Shown: positions 29,747 through 39,100 of the stretch, piece after piece
How the letters are laid out: each line of letters begins with the position of its first letter
Numbering within the stretch: the stretch's first letter is position 1
Origin: Stenotrophomonas chelatiphaga
GTDB lineage: Bacteria; Pseudomonadota; Gammaproteobacteria; Xanthomonadales; Xanthomonadaceae
Reading direction: 5' to 3'
Assembly: GCF_001431535.1 (NCBI RefSeq)
Contig: NZ_LDJK01000002.1
Coordinates: forward strand, 1 to 64,000
Length of the DNA stretch: 64,000 nucleotides
Made by a program: the position numbers and the translations under genes
Notes under the pieces: model-generated
The model's database searches: none
The model's input: only the letters and a program-made list of their open reading frames with translations
Told to the model about the DNA's origin: nothing

Positions 29747-29772
29747 AGGGCGCCGAGAGGCGCCCTTGGTTG
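29747..29772 (+). terminator. Rho-independent terminator of guaA
   Basis: Perfect 8-bp stem AGGGCGCC / GGCGCCCT with a GAGA loop, followed by TGGTTGTCT, 13 nt after the guaA stop. Confidence 0.7.
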
Positions 29773-30012
29773 TCTACAGACTGCGGGTTCTAAGGGCGGT
29801 GTTGACCGCGCCTGCAGTGCGCTTGATCGTTTGAACGTCCGTATATTTGGGGTATTCGTCGCTAGTTAGCGCTAAATATGGGGCGGCCTGCTGATTAGGT
29901 GCAAAAAATATTGGGCGTGGCGATATTTTTGATCAAGTATAGTTCGCAGATTTCCGGGGGGGAAGCGGGACGTCGTTTAATTTATAATTAATGATGTAGG
30001 AGATGAGTCTCT

Positions 30013-30960
30013 ATGATCACCGGTGTTATTTCTGGGTTGGTGGTTGTCTTCGTTGCATGGATGGCTAAGCAGTTATTTCTTTCTCGCCGCCTCTTTCTCA
30101 TTGCGCCCAAACTATTTGATTACTCTGATCTCGTCAGCCGTAATGCCGCTAAGACAATTGAGCTGACGCTATTCAATGGAGGATCTCGCGCGGAGGAAGA
30201 TGTTCGCGTTCAACTTTCTCCTGCCTTCGGCTACACGGTTATCGCATCCGACCGCCCCGGAATGTCAGTTGATAACGATGGATTCTTGAAGATAGATCGA
30301 CTCGCGCCGAAGCAAGAGCTGACCGTTATTATGACTGCGGAGGGTGGTGAGTTTAGGAAGGAGCACGTGGTCGAAATATCTTCTAAGGAAACCGTTGGAA
30401 AGATCAAGGAAAGGCTCCAAGAGGCACAGCTGACGCCCGCCCAAAATTTCTTGGTGTTTTTTGCCTTTTTCGTCTTGATGCCCCTGCTGGGTTATGTCGC
30501 AGGCAGGTTCGTGGAAAATGAGTTCCTACCTGTAATGTTTCCTGACGGAGTTTTTTCGGAAAAAGTTGTGCTTGCTTATGATTTAAAGGCTGGGTCTCCT
30601 TCAAGCTCCCTTGAAGTTCAGAAGGGTGCTATGAATAAAATGCTCGAAACGTTCCGTGTCGAGAAATTGTGGCGGGAAGGGGACGGTGTTATTATTGACA
30701 TCAAGATCGAGAACGACACAGATCGTAGACTTACGTATACCTTTGTTACGACGACGCAAGTAAGCGAGCGGAGATCCGAATTCCCTGGAAGGTACGACTT
30801 CATTCAGCATGACGTAATTGCGTTTCCTGGAACGAGCAAGTCTGTTCGACTGTCTGACTATCTCCCCGGAGACGAGTCTTTTCAGGTGATACTGCTGAAG
30901 GCTACTGTCGAAGGTGATTCAGGTAGCGCGTACAGGACGGATGAGATAACCGTAAAATAA
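30013..30960 (+). CDS. Unrecognised two-helix membrane protein in AT-rich island
   Basis: 315 residues with no family that I recognise. A first hydrophobic segment covers about residues 2-18 (GVISGLVVVFVAWMAKQLF) and a second about 143-165 (NFLVFFAFFVLMPLLGYVAG). Between them lies a strand-rich domain with TIELTLFNGGSRAEEDVRVQ, which resembles the immunoglobulin-like 'additional domain' folds. A second soluble domain after residue 170 also looks beta-rich (IIDIKIENDTDRRLTYTF). The codon use is far less GC-biased than its neighbours, so horizontal acquisition is likely. A good AGGAG lies before the ATG. It is not in an operon. Confidence 0.8.
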   Translation: MITGVISGLVVVFVAWMAKQLFLSRRLFLIAPKLFDYSDLVSRNAAKTIELTLFNGGSRAEEDVRVQLSPAFGYTVIASDRPGMSVDNDGFLKIDRLAPKQELTVIMTAEGGEFRKEHVVEISSKETVGKIKERLQEAQLTPAQNFLVFFAFFVLMPLLGYVAGRFVENEFLPVMFPDGVFSEKVVLAYDLKAGSPSSSLEVQKGAMNKMLETFRVEKLWREGDGVIIDIKIENDTDRRLTYTFVTTTQVSERRSEFPGRYDFIQHDVIAFPGTSKSVRLSDYLPGDESFQVILLKATVEGDSGSAYRTDEITVK

Positions 30961-31114
30961 ATTTGTTTTTTTCGTGATCCGAAATTTCAGTATATGTTTG
31001 GGCCTGATTTATTAAAAAAGCAGATTTGTCAGGCTGTGGAAGAAAGAAGCATTTTCTCGATAACAAACTCATTCATCTCGGGACGTTCTGGACAATTTTT
31101 CCCCAAATCCGACG

Positions 31115-31138
31115 GTAGTGATGGCCGCTGGCCGCCAG
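31115..31138. repeat. SMAG/REP palindrome at the edge of the toxin remnant
   Basis: GTAGTGATGGCCGCTGGCCG-type element. The open frame of the degraded zeta gene runs into it, so it appears to mark the junction where the original 3' end was lost. Confidence 0.6.
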
Positions 31139-31139
31139 G

Positions 31140-31863
31140 CTTGAGGGGCATCAGACGCACGTTGAGCAGTCTGCCATGCAGCTGACAGTCGGTGATGCAG
31201 AAAGCCTGGGCCGACGCAAGGCGACGCGCCGCGAGCTGCGCTTCAAGAGATTGATCAGGTGGTTTCCTGAAGGCGGCTGTTGGCGCTGATCGAGCTGCAT
31301 TGCCCTTTGTAGGGACGGGTCTCATTTCTAGAGCGATCCAGCCATCCAGTACGACAGTGAGAGGGGACCTAGCGGCCGCATCCGTTGGTATTGAGAGAGT
31401 CGAAAATCGACCATCCACGCCAATTTCACTTTCCAGGCGATGCGCGAAAACTGCACTGACCTCGACTTCATAGCCCTTGGCCTGAAGGTCATTGATCAGC
31501 GTGATCGTGCTATCACCATTGCCAAGCGTGGTGTCGAGTATAAGATTCCTGCGTCCGTCGATTGCTGCGGAGCGGAGCTCTTTGGCCCATTGGCTGGCGC
31601 CTTTCGGGTATGGTCAGCCCAAGTGTAAGGATGCTGCTGACTTAGGCGTACGAATGCAGGGTGCGTCCTACGCAGTTGGTCGGGATCTACCTGCACCACA
31701 TTCCCGTTGAGTTCGCGAAGGAGCGCGCCGCGCACTTTGCTCTTGCGGGCTCCCGGCTGGCCTGCTAACACGACCGCCTTGGGGTGCTCCTGAGAGTGGG
31801 TCTCGTTCCTGCTTTCTGGGATCACCTTCTCTCGAGCAGCCGAGCATGGGTTTCATGATCCAT
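31140..31863 (-). pseudogene. Zeta-toxin family pseudogene
   Basis: Remnant of a zeta-type UDP-sugar kinase toxin. It starts at 31863 (MDHETHARLLE), shifts frame near 31826-31835 into EKVIPESRNETHS, then AVVLAGQPGARKSK, where the P-loop glycine is Arg (GARKS instead of GAGKS, codon 31745-31747), then VDPDQLRRTHPAF and YTWADHT. A second shift near 31600-31608 restores QWAKELRSAAIDGRRNLIL, DTTLGNGDS and VFAHRLESEIGVDGRFS. After this the similarity fades and the frame ends in a SMAG repeat. At least two frameshifts and a damaged active site make it non-functional. It begins 18 nt after the matching antitoxin remnant. Confidence 0.8.
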
Positions 31864-31880
31864 GTGGCTGTCCGGACCGA

Positions 31881-32217
31881 TCATTTTTCAGGCGCCTCAA
31901 AGAACGCGTGAATCGATTCATCTCCCAACCAATGGCGCTTGAAGGAGGCACTGAACATCAGCTTCTCCTTTTCCCGCGCCTGGGTAATCGCTTTCGGATC
32001 GCCTGACACCTCAGCATCGTCAAGCTCAATACGAGCTTCGGGAATGAACCTTTCAATCTTGTCTTCCCACGCCCAGATTGCGGCCTCAAAAGCAGGGCGG
32101 ACTTCAGTCTTCTGTCCTTTACCAGATTGAGAGTCTCTGCAGTTGTTCGATGTAATCGGGCTAGTCTTTGAGAATTTCCCGGAGGTTTGCCGGAACGGGC
32201 GGGGCGGGCAGCGTCAT
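31881..32217 (-). pseudogene. Antitoxin pseudogene paired with the zeta remnant
   Basis: Starts MTLPAPPVPANLREILKD at 32217 and hits a TAG at 32161-32163, then continues in the same frame as PDYIEQLQRLSIW before a TAA. A frameshift near 32119-32140 reaches the second half: GKGQKTEVRPAFEAAIWAWE, DKIERFIPEARIELDDAEVS, GDPKAITQAREKEKLMFSAS, FKRHWLGDESIHAFFEAPEK. This acidic, helical layout resembles antitoxins that precede xanthomonad zeta toxins (recalled, not searched). One nonsense codon plus one frameshift mean it is dead. Confidence 0.65.
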
Positions 32218-32437
32218 GACTTTCACCCGTTCGTCAGATCCAAGCGAATTCGAAAGTCGCTGCACATGGCTTGGTAGGCCCAATGCGATTCGCGACATTG
32301 GGTCAACCACGTTGTTTGAGCCACCTTGGCTCCGGAAGTGGCTCATTGGGGCGTCGCAGCGTTGAATCAGAGCATCGCACGCGTGGCGTGTGTCGACTGA
32401 CGCTACACTGCCCACCTACGCCCGATGGAAGCTCCCC

Positions 32438-33220
32438 ATGTTCAATGGAAAAGTCGCGGTGGTCACGGGGTCCACCAGCGGAATCGGTCTCGGTATTGCT
32501 ACCGCGCTCGCGCGGCAGGGCGCCGACATCGTGCTGAATGGGTTCGGCGATGCCCAGGAGATCGAAAGGATTCGCGCCGGGCTTCAGGCCGACTTCGGTG
32601 TGCGGGTTGCGCATGATGGCGCCGACCTGTCGCGTGGCGAGGCGGTGCGGGAAATGATCGCCCACGCGGTTGCGGCGATGGGGCGCATTGACATTCTGGT
32701 GAACAATGCTGGCATCCAGCACACCGCATCGATCGAGGAGTTTCCCGTCGAGAAGTGGGATGCGATCCTCGCGCTGAATCTATCCGCAGTGTTCCATGCC
32801 ACGGCGGCGGCCTTGCCCTGCATGAAGCAGCAGGGGGCCGGTCGCATCATCAATATTGCATCGGTGCATGGACTGGTTGCGTCGGTGAACAAGGCGGCTT
32901 ACGTGACGGCCAAGCATGGCGTGGTGGGATTCACCAAGGCGACGGCGCTGGAAACCGCGGGCACCGGCATCACCGCCAACGCCATCTGCCCGGGATGGGT
33001 GCGAACGGCGCTGGTCGAGCAGCAGATCACCGCGTTGGCGGAACGGGAGGGAACGGATCAGGAGTCGGCCGCTCGCGCATTGCTGGCCGAGAAGCAGCCA
33101 TCGCTGCAGTTCGTGACGCCCGAGCAGCTCGGGGAAATGGTGGTTTTCCTGGCATCGGACGCTGCGGCTCAGATGACCGGCACGGCGCTTCCGATGGATG
33201 GTGGCTGGACAGCGCGGTAG
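32438..33220 (+). CDS. bdhA: 3-hydroxybutyrate dehydrogenase
   Basis: SDR enzyme oxidising D-3-hydroxybutyrate to acetoacetate with NAD. The 260-residue product shows TGSTSGIGLGIATALARQGA, NNAGIQHTASIEEF, the catalytic Ser-Tyr-Lys in NIASVHGLVAS and YVTAKHG, and the ICPGWVRTALVEQQI stretch typical of bacterial BDH. The start is set at MFNGKVAVVTG, where GGAAG lies 7 nt upstream; the longer frame from 32390 has no support. It stands alone at the right edge of the AT-rich island and has normal GC. Confidence 0.92.
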   Translation: MFNGKVAVVTGSTSGIGLGIATALARQGADIVLNGFGDAQEIERIRAGLQADFGVRVAHDGADLSRGEAVREMIAHAVAAMGRIDILVNNAGIQHTASIEEFPVEKWDAILALNLSAVFHATAAALPCMKQQGAGRIINIASVHGLVASVNKAAYVTAKHGVVGFTKATALETAGTGITANAICPGWVRTALVEQQITALAEREGTDQESAARALLAEKQPSLQFVTPEQLGEMVVFLASDAAAQMTGTALPMDGGWTAR

Positions 33221-33233
33221 GTCGTTATGAGGT

Positions 33234-33294
33234 TGCCAGCCGGCGGCCGGCACTACCGAAGCCGGCGGGGTTGCCGGCCAGCGGCCGGCACTAC
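33234..33294. repeat. Pair of direct SMAG/REP palindromes
   Basis: Two inverse-oriented units (33234-33256 and 33272-33294), both with the GGCCGGCACTAC end. The second overlaps the last codon and stop of the HTH gene, so it supplies the 3' end of that mRNA. Confidence 0.7.
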
Positions 33295-33599
33295 CGGGGG
33301 CGGTCCGGTAGTGCCTCTACCCGCAGTTGCACACCTAGCGCACGCGTCACCTGCAGCACCGAGTCGAAGTGGAGCGGACGCGTGCCGTTCAATTGCCTTC
33401 GCATGAACTCGGTACCCACGCCGCACGCCCTGGCGACATCGTCGATTCCATCCAGTTCCGCCACCAGCAGCAACGCGCGGGCGAAGGTGGCCTCATTGCA
33501 GCAGTCCATCCGCACGCGCACATCCAAGAATTCCGCACGCTGGGCGGCGCGGGCTTCGGGGCCGTTGACGGCCGGCCCGGTGAAGTCGTCTGCGCTCAT
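33291..33599 (-). CDS. Small helix-turn-helix protein, HigA/XRE-like
   Basis: 102 residues with a C-terminal HTH (GIDDVARACGVGTEFMRRQL through HFDSVLQVTRALGVQLRVEA), like the antidotes of HigBA and similar modules. The N-terminal half (EARAAQRAEFLDVRVRMDCC) is of unknown type. Its start overlaps the stop of the upstream gene by 4 nt, so the two are translationally coupled. The stop lies inside a SMAG palindrome. It could be a regulator or antitoxin; without a recognisable toxin next to it the role is open. Confidence 0.7.
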   Translation of the reverse strand: MSADDFTGPAVNGPEARAAQRAEFLDVRVRMDCCNEATFARALLLVAELDGIDDVARACGVGTEFMRRQLNGTRPLHFDSVLQVTRALGVQLRVEALPDRPR

Positions 33600-33994
33600 G
33601 GCGTGCCTCCCGTCTCAGCCATCGATGCTTTTACGATTTCGCGTCCGAAGACAATCAGGCCTTCTACCATCTGCGCGGTGATTCCAGCGTTCGGATGGGC
33701 TTCGGGTCTGGCCACGTGCACCGCGTGCAGGGTCTCCAGGATGGAGCCCAGTGCGTGGAGGCTGTGCAGGGGGACGCCGACCTCGCCTTGCCGCGTGCGC
33801 TCGGCTTCGCTGGCCACGTCGGGTGCCCGGCGCAGGCTTACGACGCTGCCGCAGCGTACACTGCGTGCGCGCAGCAACTCCGACTCTTCGAGCCGATGTT
33901 CCAGGCGTTCTATGAAGTAGGGCGGGAACTCGCTGATCCGGTCGCCGATCAACGCGTACAGGCGCTTGGCACTGAGGGGGTAGTTGGTTTCCAT
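33596..33994 (-). CDS. Unknown protein coupled to the HTH gene
   Basis: 132 residues, no family recognised. The N-terminal part (NYPLSAKRLYALIGDRISEF) is helical and basic; the C-terminal part (LHALGSILETLHAVHVA and MVEGLIVFGREIVKASM) is predicted helical. The start at 33994 has AAGGA 9 nt upstream; the open frame continues upstream to 34147 but without a good site. It overlaps the HTH gene by 4 nt. It does not look like the RelE-fold toxins that precede HigA. Confidence 0.6.
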   Translation of the reverse strand: METNYPLSAKRLYALIGDRISEFPPYFIERLEHRLEESELLRARSVRCGSVVSLRRAPDVASEAERTRQGEVGVPLHSLHALGSILETLHAVHVARPEAHPNAGITAQMVEGLIVFGREIVKASMAETGGTP

Positions 33995-34314
33995 CGGTCG
34001 TCCTTCGCATGGCGGGTGGCCACCTGCGCGGAGGCGCGAGGTGGCGGGCGATGCGGGTTGGCATACCGGTGATGATTCCCAAAAAAGCCGGCGGATCAGG
34101 ATCCCCACACATCGCCCGCCATGGAACCTGCGGGCAATGCTGTGCATTCTCCGCCGTGCCCAGAGGGCAAAACAGAGCTAAGTAGGGAATCAATCAAACA
34201 GGATGCCAATCCCGGCTGTTGCTCTTCGGCTTCAGCACGGCCAGCTTGCGATGGGGTGGGGTAGGCGTCCATGAGAATTGTTGCGAAGTTGGTGAGGTTC
34301 GTCAGAGCAAGAGC

Positions 34315-34475
34315 GTGACGACCAACGGTCGTCACCCACCGGGGCAGGGGATCACCCACCGGGGCAAGGGGCTCACCCACCGGGGCAGGGTTCACCCACC
34401 TGGGCAGGGTTCACCTACCGGGGCAAGGAACCGCCCACCGGGGTGGGTGGTTCCCTTGACGACCAGCGGTCGTCA
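34315..34475. repeat. Tandem 19-22 bp repeat cassette between two palindromes
   Basis: Left palindrome 34315-34335 (GTGACGACC / GGTCGTCAC), then five units beginning CACCCACCGGGGCA or close variants (34333, 34353, 34374, 34393, 34412), a diverged sixth unit ending about 34455, and a right palindrome 34457-34475 (TGACGACC / GGTCGTCA). There are no unique spacers. Apart from this cassette and the palindromes, the gap 33995-34522 holds nothing I can name. Confidence 0.75.
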
Positions 34476-34522
34476 CTGCCGAAGCGGATCAGCATGCCGT
34501 CGGGGGCGACGCGATGTAGCCG

Positions 34523-35983
34523 TTACACCAGGCCCACGTCGATCATCTCGGGGCCGACGGCGAGGTCGGTGGCGGGTGCCCCGGTCCGCTGGATCGGCAC
34601 CAGCTGCAATGTCAGTGATCCCGGCACCGGCGGACCATTTTGTCCAAGTTTCTTCAACGCATCGGTCAACTCGACCGAATAACAATGCCCGGGGTCCATG
34701 TGGCCCTGGTGGGCTTTGTTGGCGAAGAAGTTGATCGCGGTGACGTAGTGCGGGTCGGTCGTCGGCGTGCGTGGCCCGGCACTTGGCAGATTGACGAAGA
34801 CGCGCACGCAATGCAGGTTGCTGCCGACGTGCGTGCCGCGCATTACGGCGAAGACGCGCTTGCCGCTGGAAGCTGACGCCGATGGCACGTTGAGCGGAAT
34901 GCTCAGGGGCCTGGACGGCGTCGCGCTGCCGATGCGTTCGGTACGCGCGCGCGGGACCACGGTGGTGGCGGCGGGGTTGAACAGGGCTTTGAAGCGCATT
35001 TCGTCTGTGCCGGTCTGCGCCAGGCTGCGCAGCGGGCGGGCAGCGGCGCGGCTGTCATCGTATTTGTAGCCCAGGTCTGCAGTGCGCCGCACCTTGTCTA
35101 CCCGGACGCTGTAGGTCTGGCCATTCATGCGCAGGAAATGATTTGGAAACACCATGTCCAGCCAGAGCGGATCGGTGGTGTTGACATGCCCCTGCAGGAT
35201 CCAGTTCTCCCAGATCCGGTCTACGTTGGCGTGGTGCAGGAAGAACAAAGGGTCACGCGCGGCGGCGGGGAAACCCATGTAGCCGTTGACCTCATCGTGG
35301 ACATAATTGTGGGGTCCCGATTCCAGCTCTGAAACCGCGCCGCGGCGCCCCAGCCATACCGGTGATACGTTGTTCTGGACCTGCGGTGGCGTGACGGTTT
35401 CATCGAACGGGCGGCCCCCAGCGAAGTTTTCGAGGATCGTTGCGTTGAGCAGCCCGCTTATCTTCCCCAGTCCTGTTTCGGCGGCCGGCAGGCTGGGAAC
35501 CGGCTTCCTCTCCTGGCGCAGATCATCGCCAGCAAAAGGCGAAAACAGGGGATTGGGCTTGCCTTGGTACATCGGATCGGTGAATGCAGCCGGGTATGCC
35601 TGCTGGGTCGACCAGTCCCAGTAGGGCAGGGCGAACCGGGTATGTCCGGTCAGCTCGATGACGGCCTGCTCGTACATGTCCAGATAAGCCCGGTGCCAAG
35701 GCAGGAAATACCAATTGCCGTGCTGGCAGTATTTGAAGTTGAAGGAGCCGCCATGGATGTCCGCGAATTTGATCCAGCTCGGCGCATTGGACTGGTCGCG
35801 AGCGCGCATCTCCCCGACAAACGTCCTGAACGCAACGAGGTCCGGGTCGTCCAGCGACATGTTCGCGATATTGCGGCGCACTCGGAGGGTCTGTTGTGCC
35901 GATGCACGTTTCGAGCCTGCCAGTCCGCTTGCCAGGATCAGCGCGGAAGCGCTTCCCACCATCATTGATCTTCGGTTCAACAC
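34523..35983 (-). CDS. Tyrosinase-family copper oxidase, probably Tat-exported
   Basis: Type-3 copper enzyme that oxidises phenols. The 486-residue product has a short twin-arginine leader (NRRSMMVGSASALILASGLA, ending ASA). The copper A site shows HGNWYFLPWHRAYLDMYEQ and the copper B site HNYVHDEVNG with DPLFFLHHANVDRIWENW. A long C-terminal region (about 320-486) has strand-rich character like the domain that covers the active site in plant-type enzymes. It starts with GTG at 35983, AAGGAG six nucleotides upstream. It is a single gene, in an accessory stretch. Confidence 0.9.
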   Translation of the reverse strand: MLNRRSMMVGSASALILASGLAGSKRASAQQTLRVRRNIANMSLDDPDLVAFRTFVGEMRARDQSNAPSWIKFADIHGGSFNFKYCQHGNWYFLPWHRAYLDMYEQAVIELTGHTRFALPYWDWSTQQAYPAAFTDPMYQGKPNPLFSPFAGDDLRQERKPVPSLPAAETGLGKISGLLNATILENFAGGRPFDETVTPPQVQNNVSPVWLGRRGAVSELESGPHNYVHDEVNGYMGFPAAARDPLFFLHHANVDRIWENWILQGHVNTTDPLWLDMVFPNHFLRMNGQTYSVRVDKVRRTADLGYKYDDSRAAARPLRSLAQTGTDEMRFKALFNPAATTVVPRARTERIGSATPSRPLSIPLNVPSASASSGKRVFAVMRGTHVGSNLHCVRVFVNLPSAGPRTPTTDPHYVTAINFFANKAHQGHMDPGHCYSVELTDALKKLGQNGPPVPGSLTLQLVPIQRTGAPATDLAVGPEMIDVGLV

Positions 35984-36172
35984 ATTGGTCTCCTTGGAGG
36001 GCCGTGATGGCCCTGCAAGGTCGATTCAAGGTGACGGCGGCGGTGGCATCAAGCCGGGATATGCGTCGAGCCCTGCACCGCAGCGCATGGGAACAGGACG
36101 GGCCTCCAGTCGCTGCCTGCAGGCGACACTCTGCAGGCCGGTTAACGTCATGTCCATCGACGGCCGCCTGTT

Positions 36173-39100
36173 TTACCAGCGCGCTTCAAGGTGCTTGAAC
36201 GCGCGTGGCAGCAACACGCCGTCGGCATCGAATGCATCCACGCGGCGTCCGTCCACGCGTACCGAATGCGGTCGCGTGCGGCTCGGCCACCACACCCGCA
36301 CGGCGGTTCCTTCGCGCAGGCCTTCGCCCAGCGTCACGCTCAGCACGCCGTCACGCTGCCGTGCGTCCAGCTTCAATGTGCCGTAGGCCGTCGGCAGGCG
36401 TTCCACTGCCAGGCCGTCGCCCACAAGCCAAGACGCTGGCGTGCCCGGCAGCAGGGACAGCGCGTCATCGTCCTCGCGCATCAGCATGCCGAACAAGGTG
36501 CGGCCATATTCCGCGCCGATCCACGTGTGCGGCATGTCGCCGAGGTAGCGCGGGAAGCGCAGTCGCGAATGCACCACTTCGGCCAGCACCTGCCATTCCA
36601 GCGGGCGACGGTCATGCAGCAGGCCGCGCAGCAGTTCGTTGGCCGCCTCCGGTTGGCCAAGGTGCACGTAGCTGAGCACATTGCGGATTTCGTACGGCGT
36701 GTACGCATACAGCGCGCCCGGCTGTGTGCGCTTGCGTACATCGTCCAGGTAACGCGCGAACGTGGTGCGCAGGGCCGCGTCGGGCAGCACGTCCTGCGCG
36801 CCGGTCGGGTCCAGCGCGATCGAAACGCCGGTCGGATCGCCATCGCCCAGGTCGGCCGAAGACGGAATGAAATCGATGCCTTTCCAGGCCATGGTGGCGC
36901 GGATCGAATCGGCGACGGCGTCATGCAGCAGGCGGCCCTGCTCGCGCGCCCAGAGGGCGGTTTCGCGATCGCCCAGTGCGTCGGCCAGCCATGCGCCGTC
37001 GTGCCAGCCCTTGATGCCCCAGTAGTCATCCCAGTAGCTGTGGGTGGGTGCGGGATAGCCTTCGTGGCTGATCGAAGGCGCCAGGATGCCGGCGAAACGC
37101 TCCGGTGCGGGGTGGCTGGCCATGTAGCCTGGCACCAGCGTGCGCTCGCGCAGTTCCTGCAGGAAACGCATCGCGGCCTTCACCTTGGGCAGGTAAGCCC
37201 GCACTGATTCCGGGCCACCATCCAGCCGTGCCACGTCGGCGACCAGGCTGATGTACTGGCCCTGGCTGTCGTACTCGATGTCCGAACCGAAGCCGGTGTT
37301 GACGCTGCCGTCGTTGTTGAGGATCGGCGAGACCAGGCCGTTGGCATGCACGCCGTGCGCGCTGTACCAGGCCAGGCAGTCGCGCGCCACCGCCGCTTCG
37401 CCCATGCGCAGCAGCACGGCCGAGGTGGCCATGCCATCGCGGATGAAGGAACGGTTGTAGTTGCGCGGGCCGGGCTGCATCGCCGGGCCGGTCTGGTTGA
37501 TCAGCATGTAGGCGGCCTGCGCGCGCAGCATGTCCACCAGCGAGTTGTCCGGCAGCCGCAGGCCGACCTGGCCCAGCCGCGCCTGCCAGTCGGCGGAGGC
37601 GCGTGCGGCCAGTGCATCGAATTGCGCGTCGGCGTCAGCAGGGGCGTCGGGCAGCACCAGTGGCGGCGCCTGCGGCAGGCTGCCATCGGCCGCCGCTGGC
37701 GCAGTGCCCAGCGGGAAGGCGACCACGACGGCGCGGGATTCACCCGGCTGCAGCGCCATGCGGTAGGCGAGGGCGGCCGCGGCCAGTCCGTCGGCATCCT
37801 CCGCACGCTGCGCGTGGGGCAGCTGGCCGCTGGCAATGGCGGCGCTGATTTCACTGCTGCCCTCCATGCCGAACGGTGCGGCGCCCGCGGCGTCCACCGG
37901 GGTCAGCGACTGCAGCAGGCGGCGACCATTGACGCTGATCGTGCGGCCCTCGATGGCCACCTCGCGGATCGGCGACAGGCCGCCGTTCTGCCACGGCGGG
38001 TTCATCTGCATCGGGCGCACGGCCAGTGTCAGCGTGCCGTTGATCGGGGTCGTGCCGGTGTTGTGCAGGCGATGACGCAGCAGCGTCACCGGTTGCCCGC
38101 CCAGTTCAATGGCGAACGCCTCGCTGTGCAGGTCCAGCCCTGGCTGCGGTGACCACGCTGCCGATGGCATCGGCTTCCAGCCATCGCGCAGTGCATGCCG
38201 CAGCGGGTGCCCGGCGGCGCCTGCGGCGTGGCCGTCGGCACTGCGCCAGATCGGTTGCACCAGCGGGGCGCCCTTGAAGGCTTCGATGTTGCCGTATTCG
38301 TCGAAGATCGATTTCTGCACGCCGGCATGTACGCCCACGGCGGTCCAGTAGGTCTGCTGCATCTGCAGCGATGCCGGCGCCAACGCACGCTGCGCGCCAC
38401 TGGCGGCAACCTGGTAGCGCTTCATCGGGGTCATTACCGCGGCAGGTCCCAGCAGGCGGATCCGCCGGATCGACGGCGCGCTACCCTCCACCCGCAGGCG
38501 CAGGCCATGTGCGCTGACGGCGGCAGTGCCGGCCAGCCAACTCTGCGGGCGGCTGCCTGCCTGACGGTCACGCGCCAGCATGGTCCATCTGCCGTTCGCG
38601 TCCTGCACCTCAAGCTGCGCAGCGCCATGTGCGCCTTCGGCCCAGTCCACCACCAGGCCGGTCGTGGCCAGGGCGCGGGGCAGGGCGACATCCAGCACAT
38701 GCGTGCCATCGGCTGCAGCGGGAACCCCTACCGCGCGGCCGCCCTGCCACAGCGCGGCGGCCGGCTCGGCGCCCAGCTGGGCCAGGCGCGCGCTGCTGCG
38801 CGTATCAAGCGGTTCCATTTCAAGGATCGACACGCCCCAGTCCGAGGTACGTTCGGGGCTTGCCACGCGCAGGTAGCGGGCCTGGCGCGGGGCGAAGAAC
38901 AGGGTTTCGACGCCGCCCAACGAATCGCCCATGGTGTAGGCCAGGTCCCACTGCTTGCCATCCAGCGAGGTCTGCAGGGTGTAGCCCTCCGGATTGGAGA
39001 CGTCCCAGGTGATGCGAACGCCGCCGAGCAGCGCCGGCTGGCCGACATCGACCTGGAACCAGTGGCCGGAGCTGAAGGCGCCACCGGTCACCGTTGCCGG

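Noticed and set aside
32755-33681. 308-codon plus-strand frame over the end of bdhA and the HTH gene
   Set aside because: Runs across two SMAG palindromes and overlaps bdhA in another frame; translation has no domain.
34333-34455. Repeat array considered as a CRISPR
   Set aside because: Units abut directly with no unique spacers, unit lengths vary from 19 to 22 nt, and no cas gene is near.
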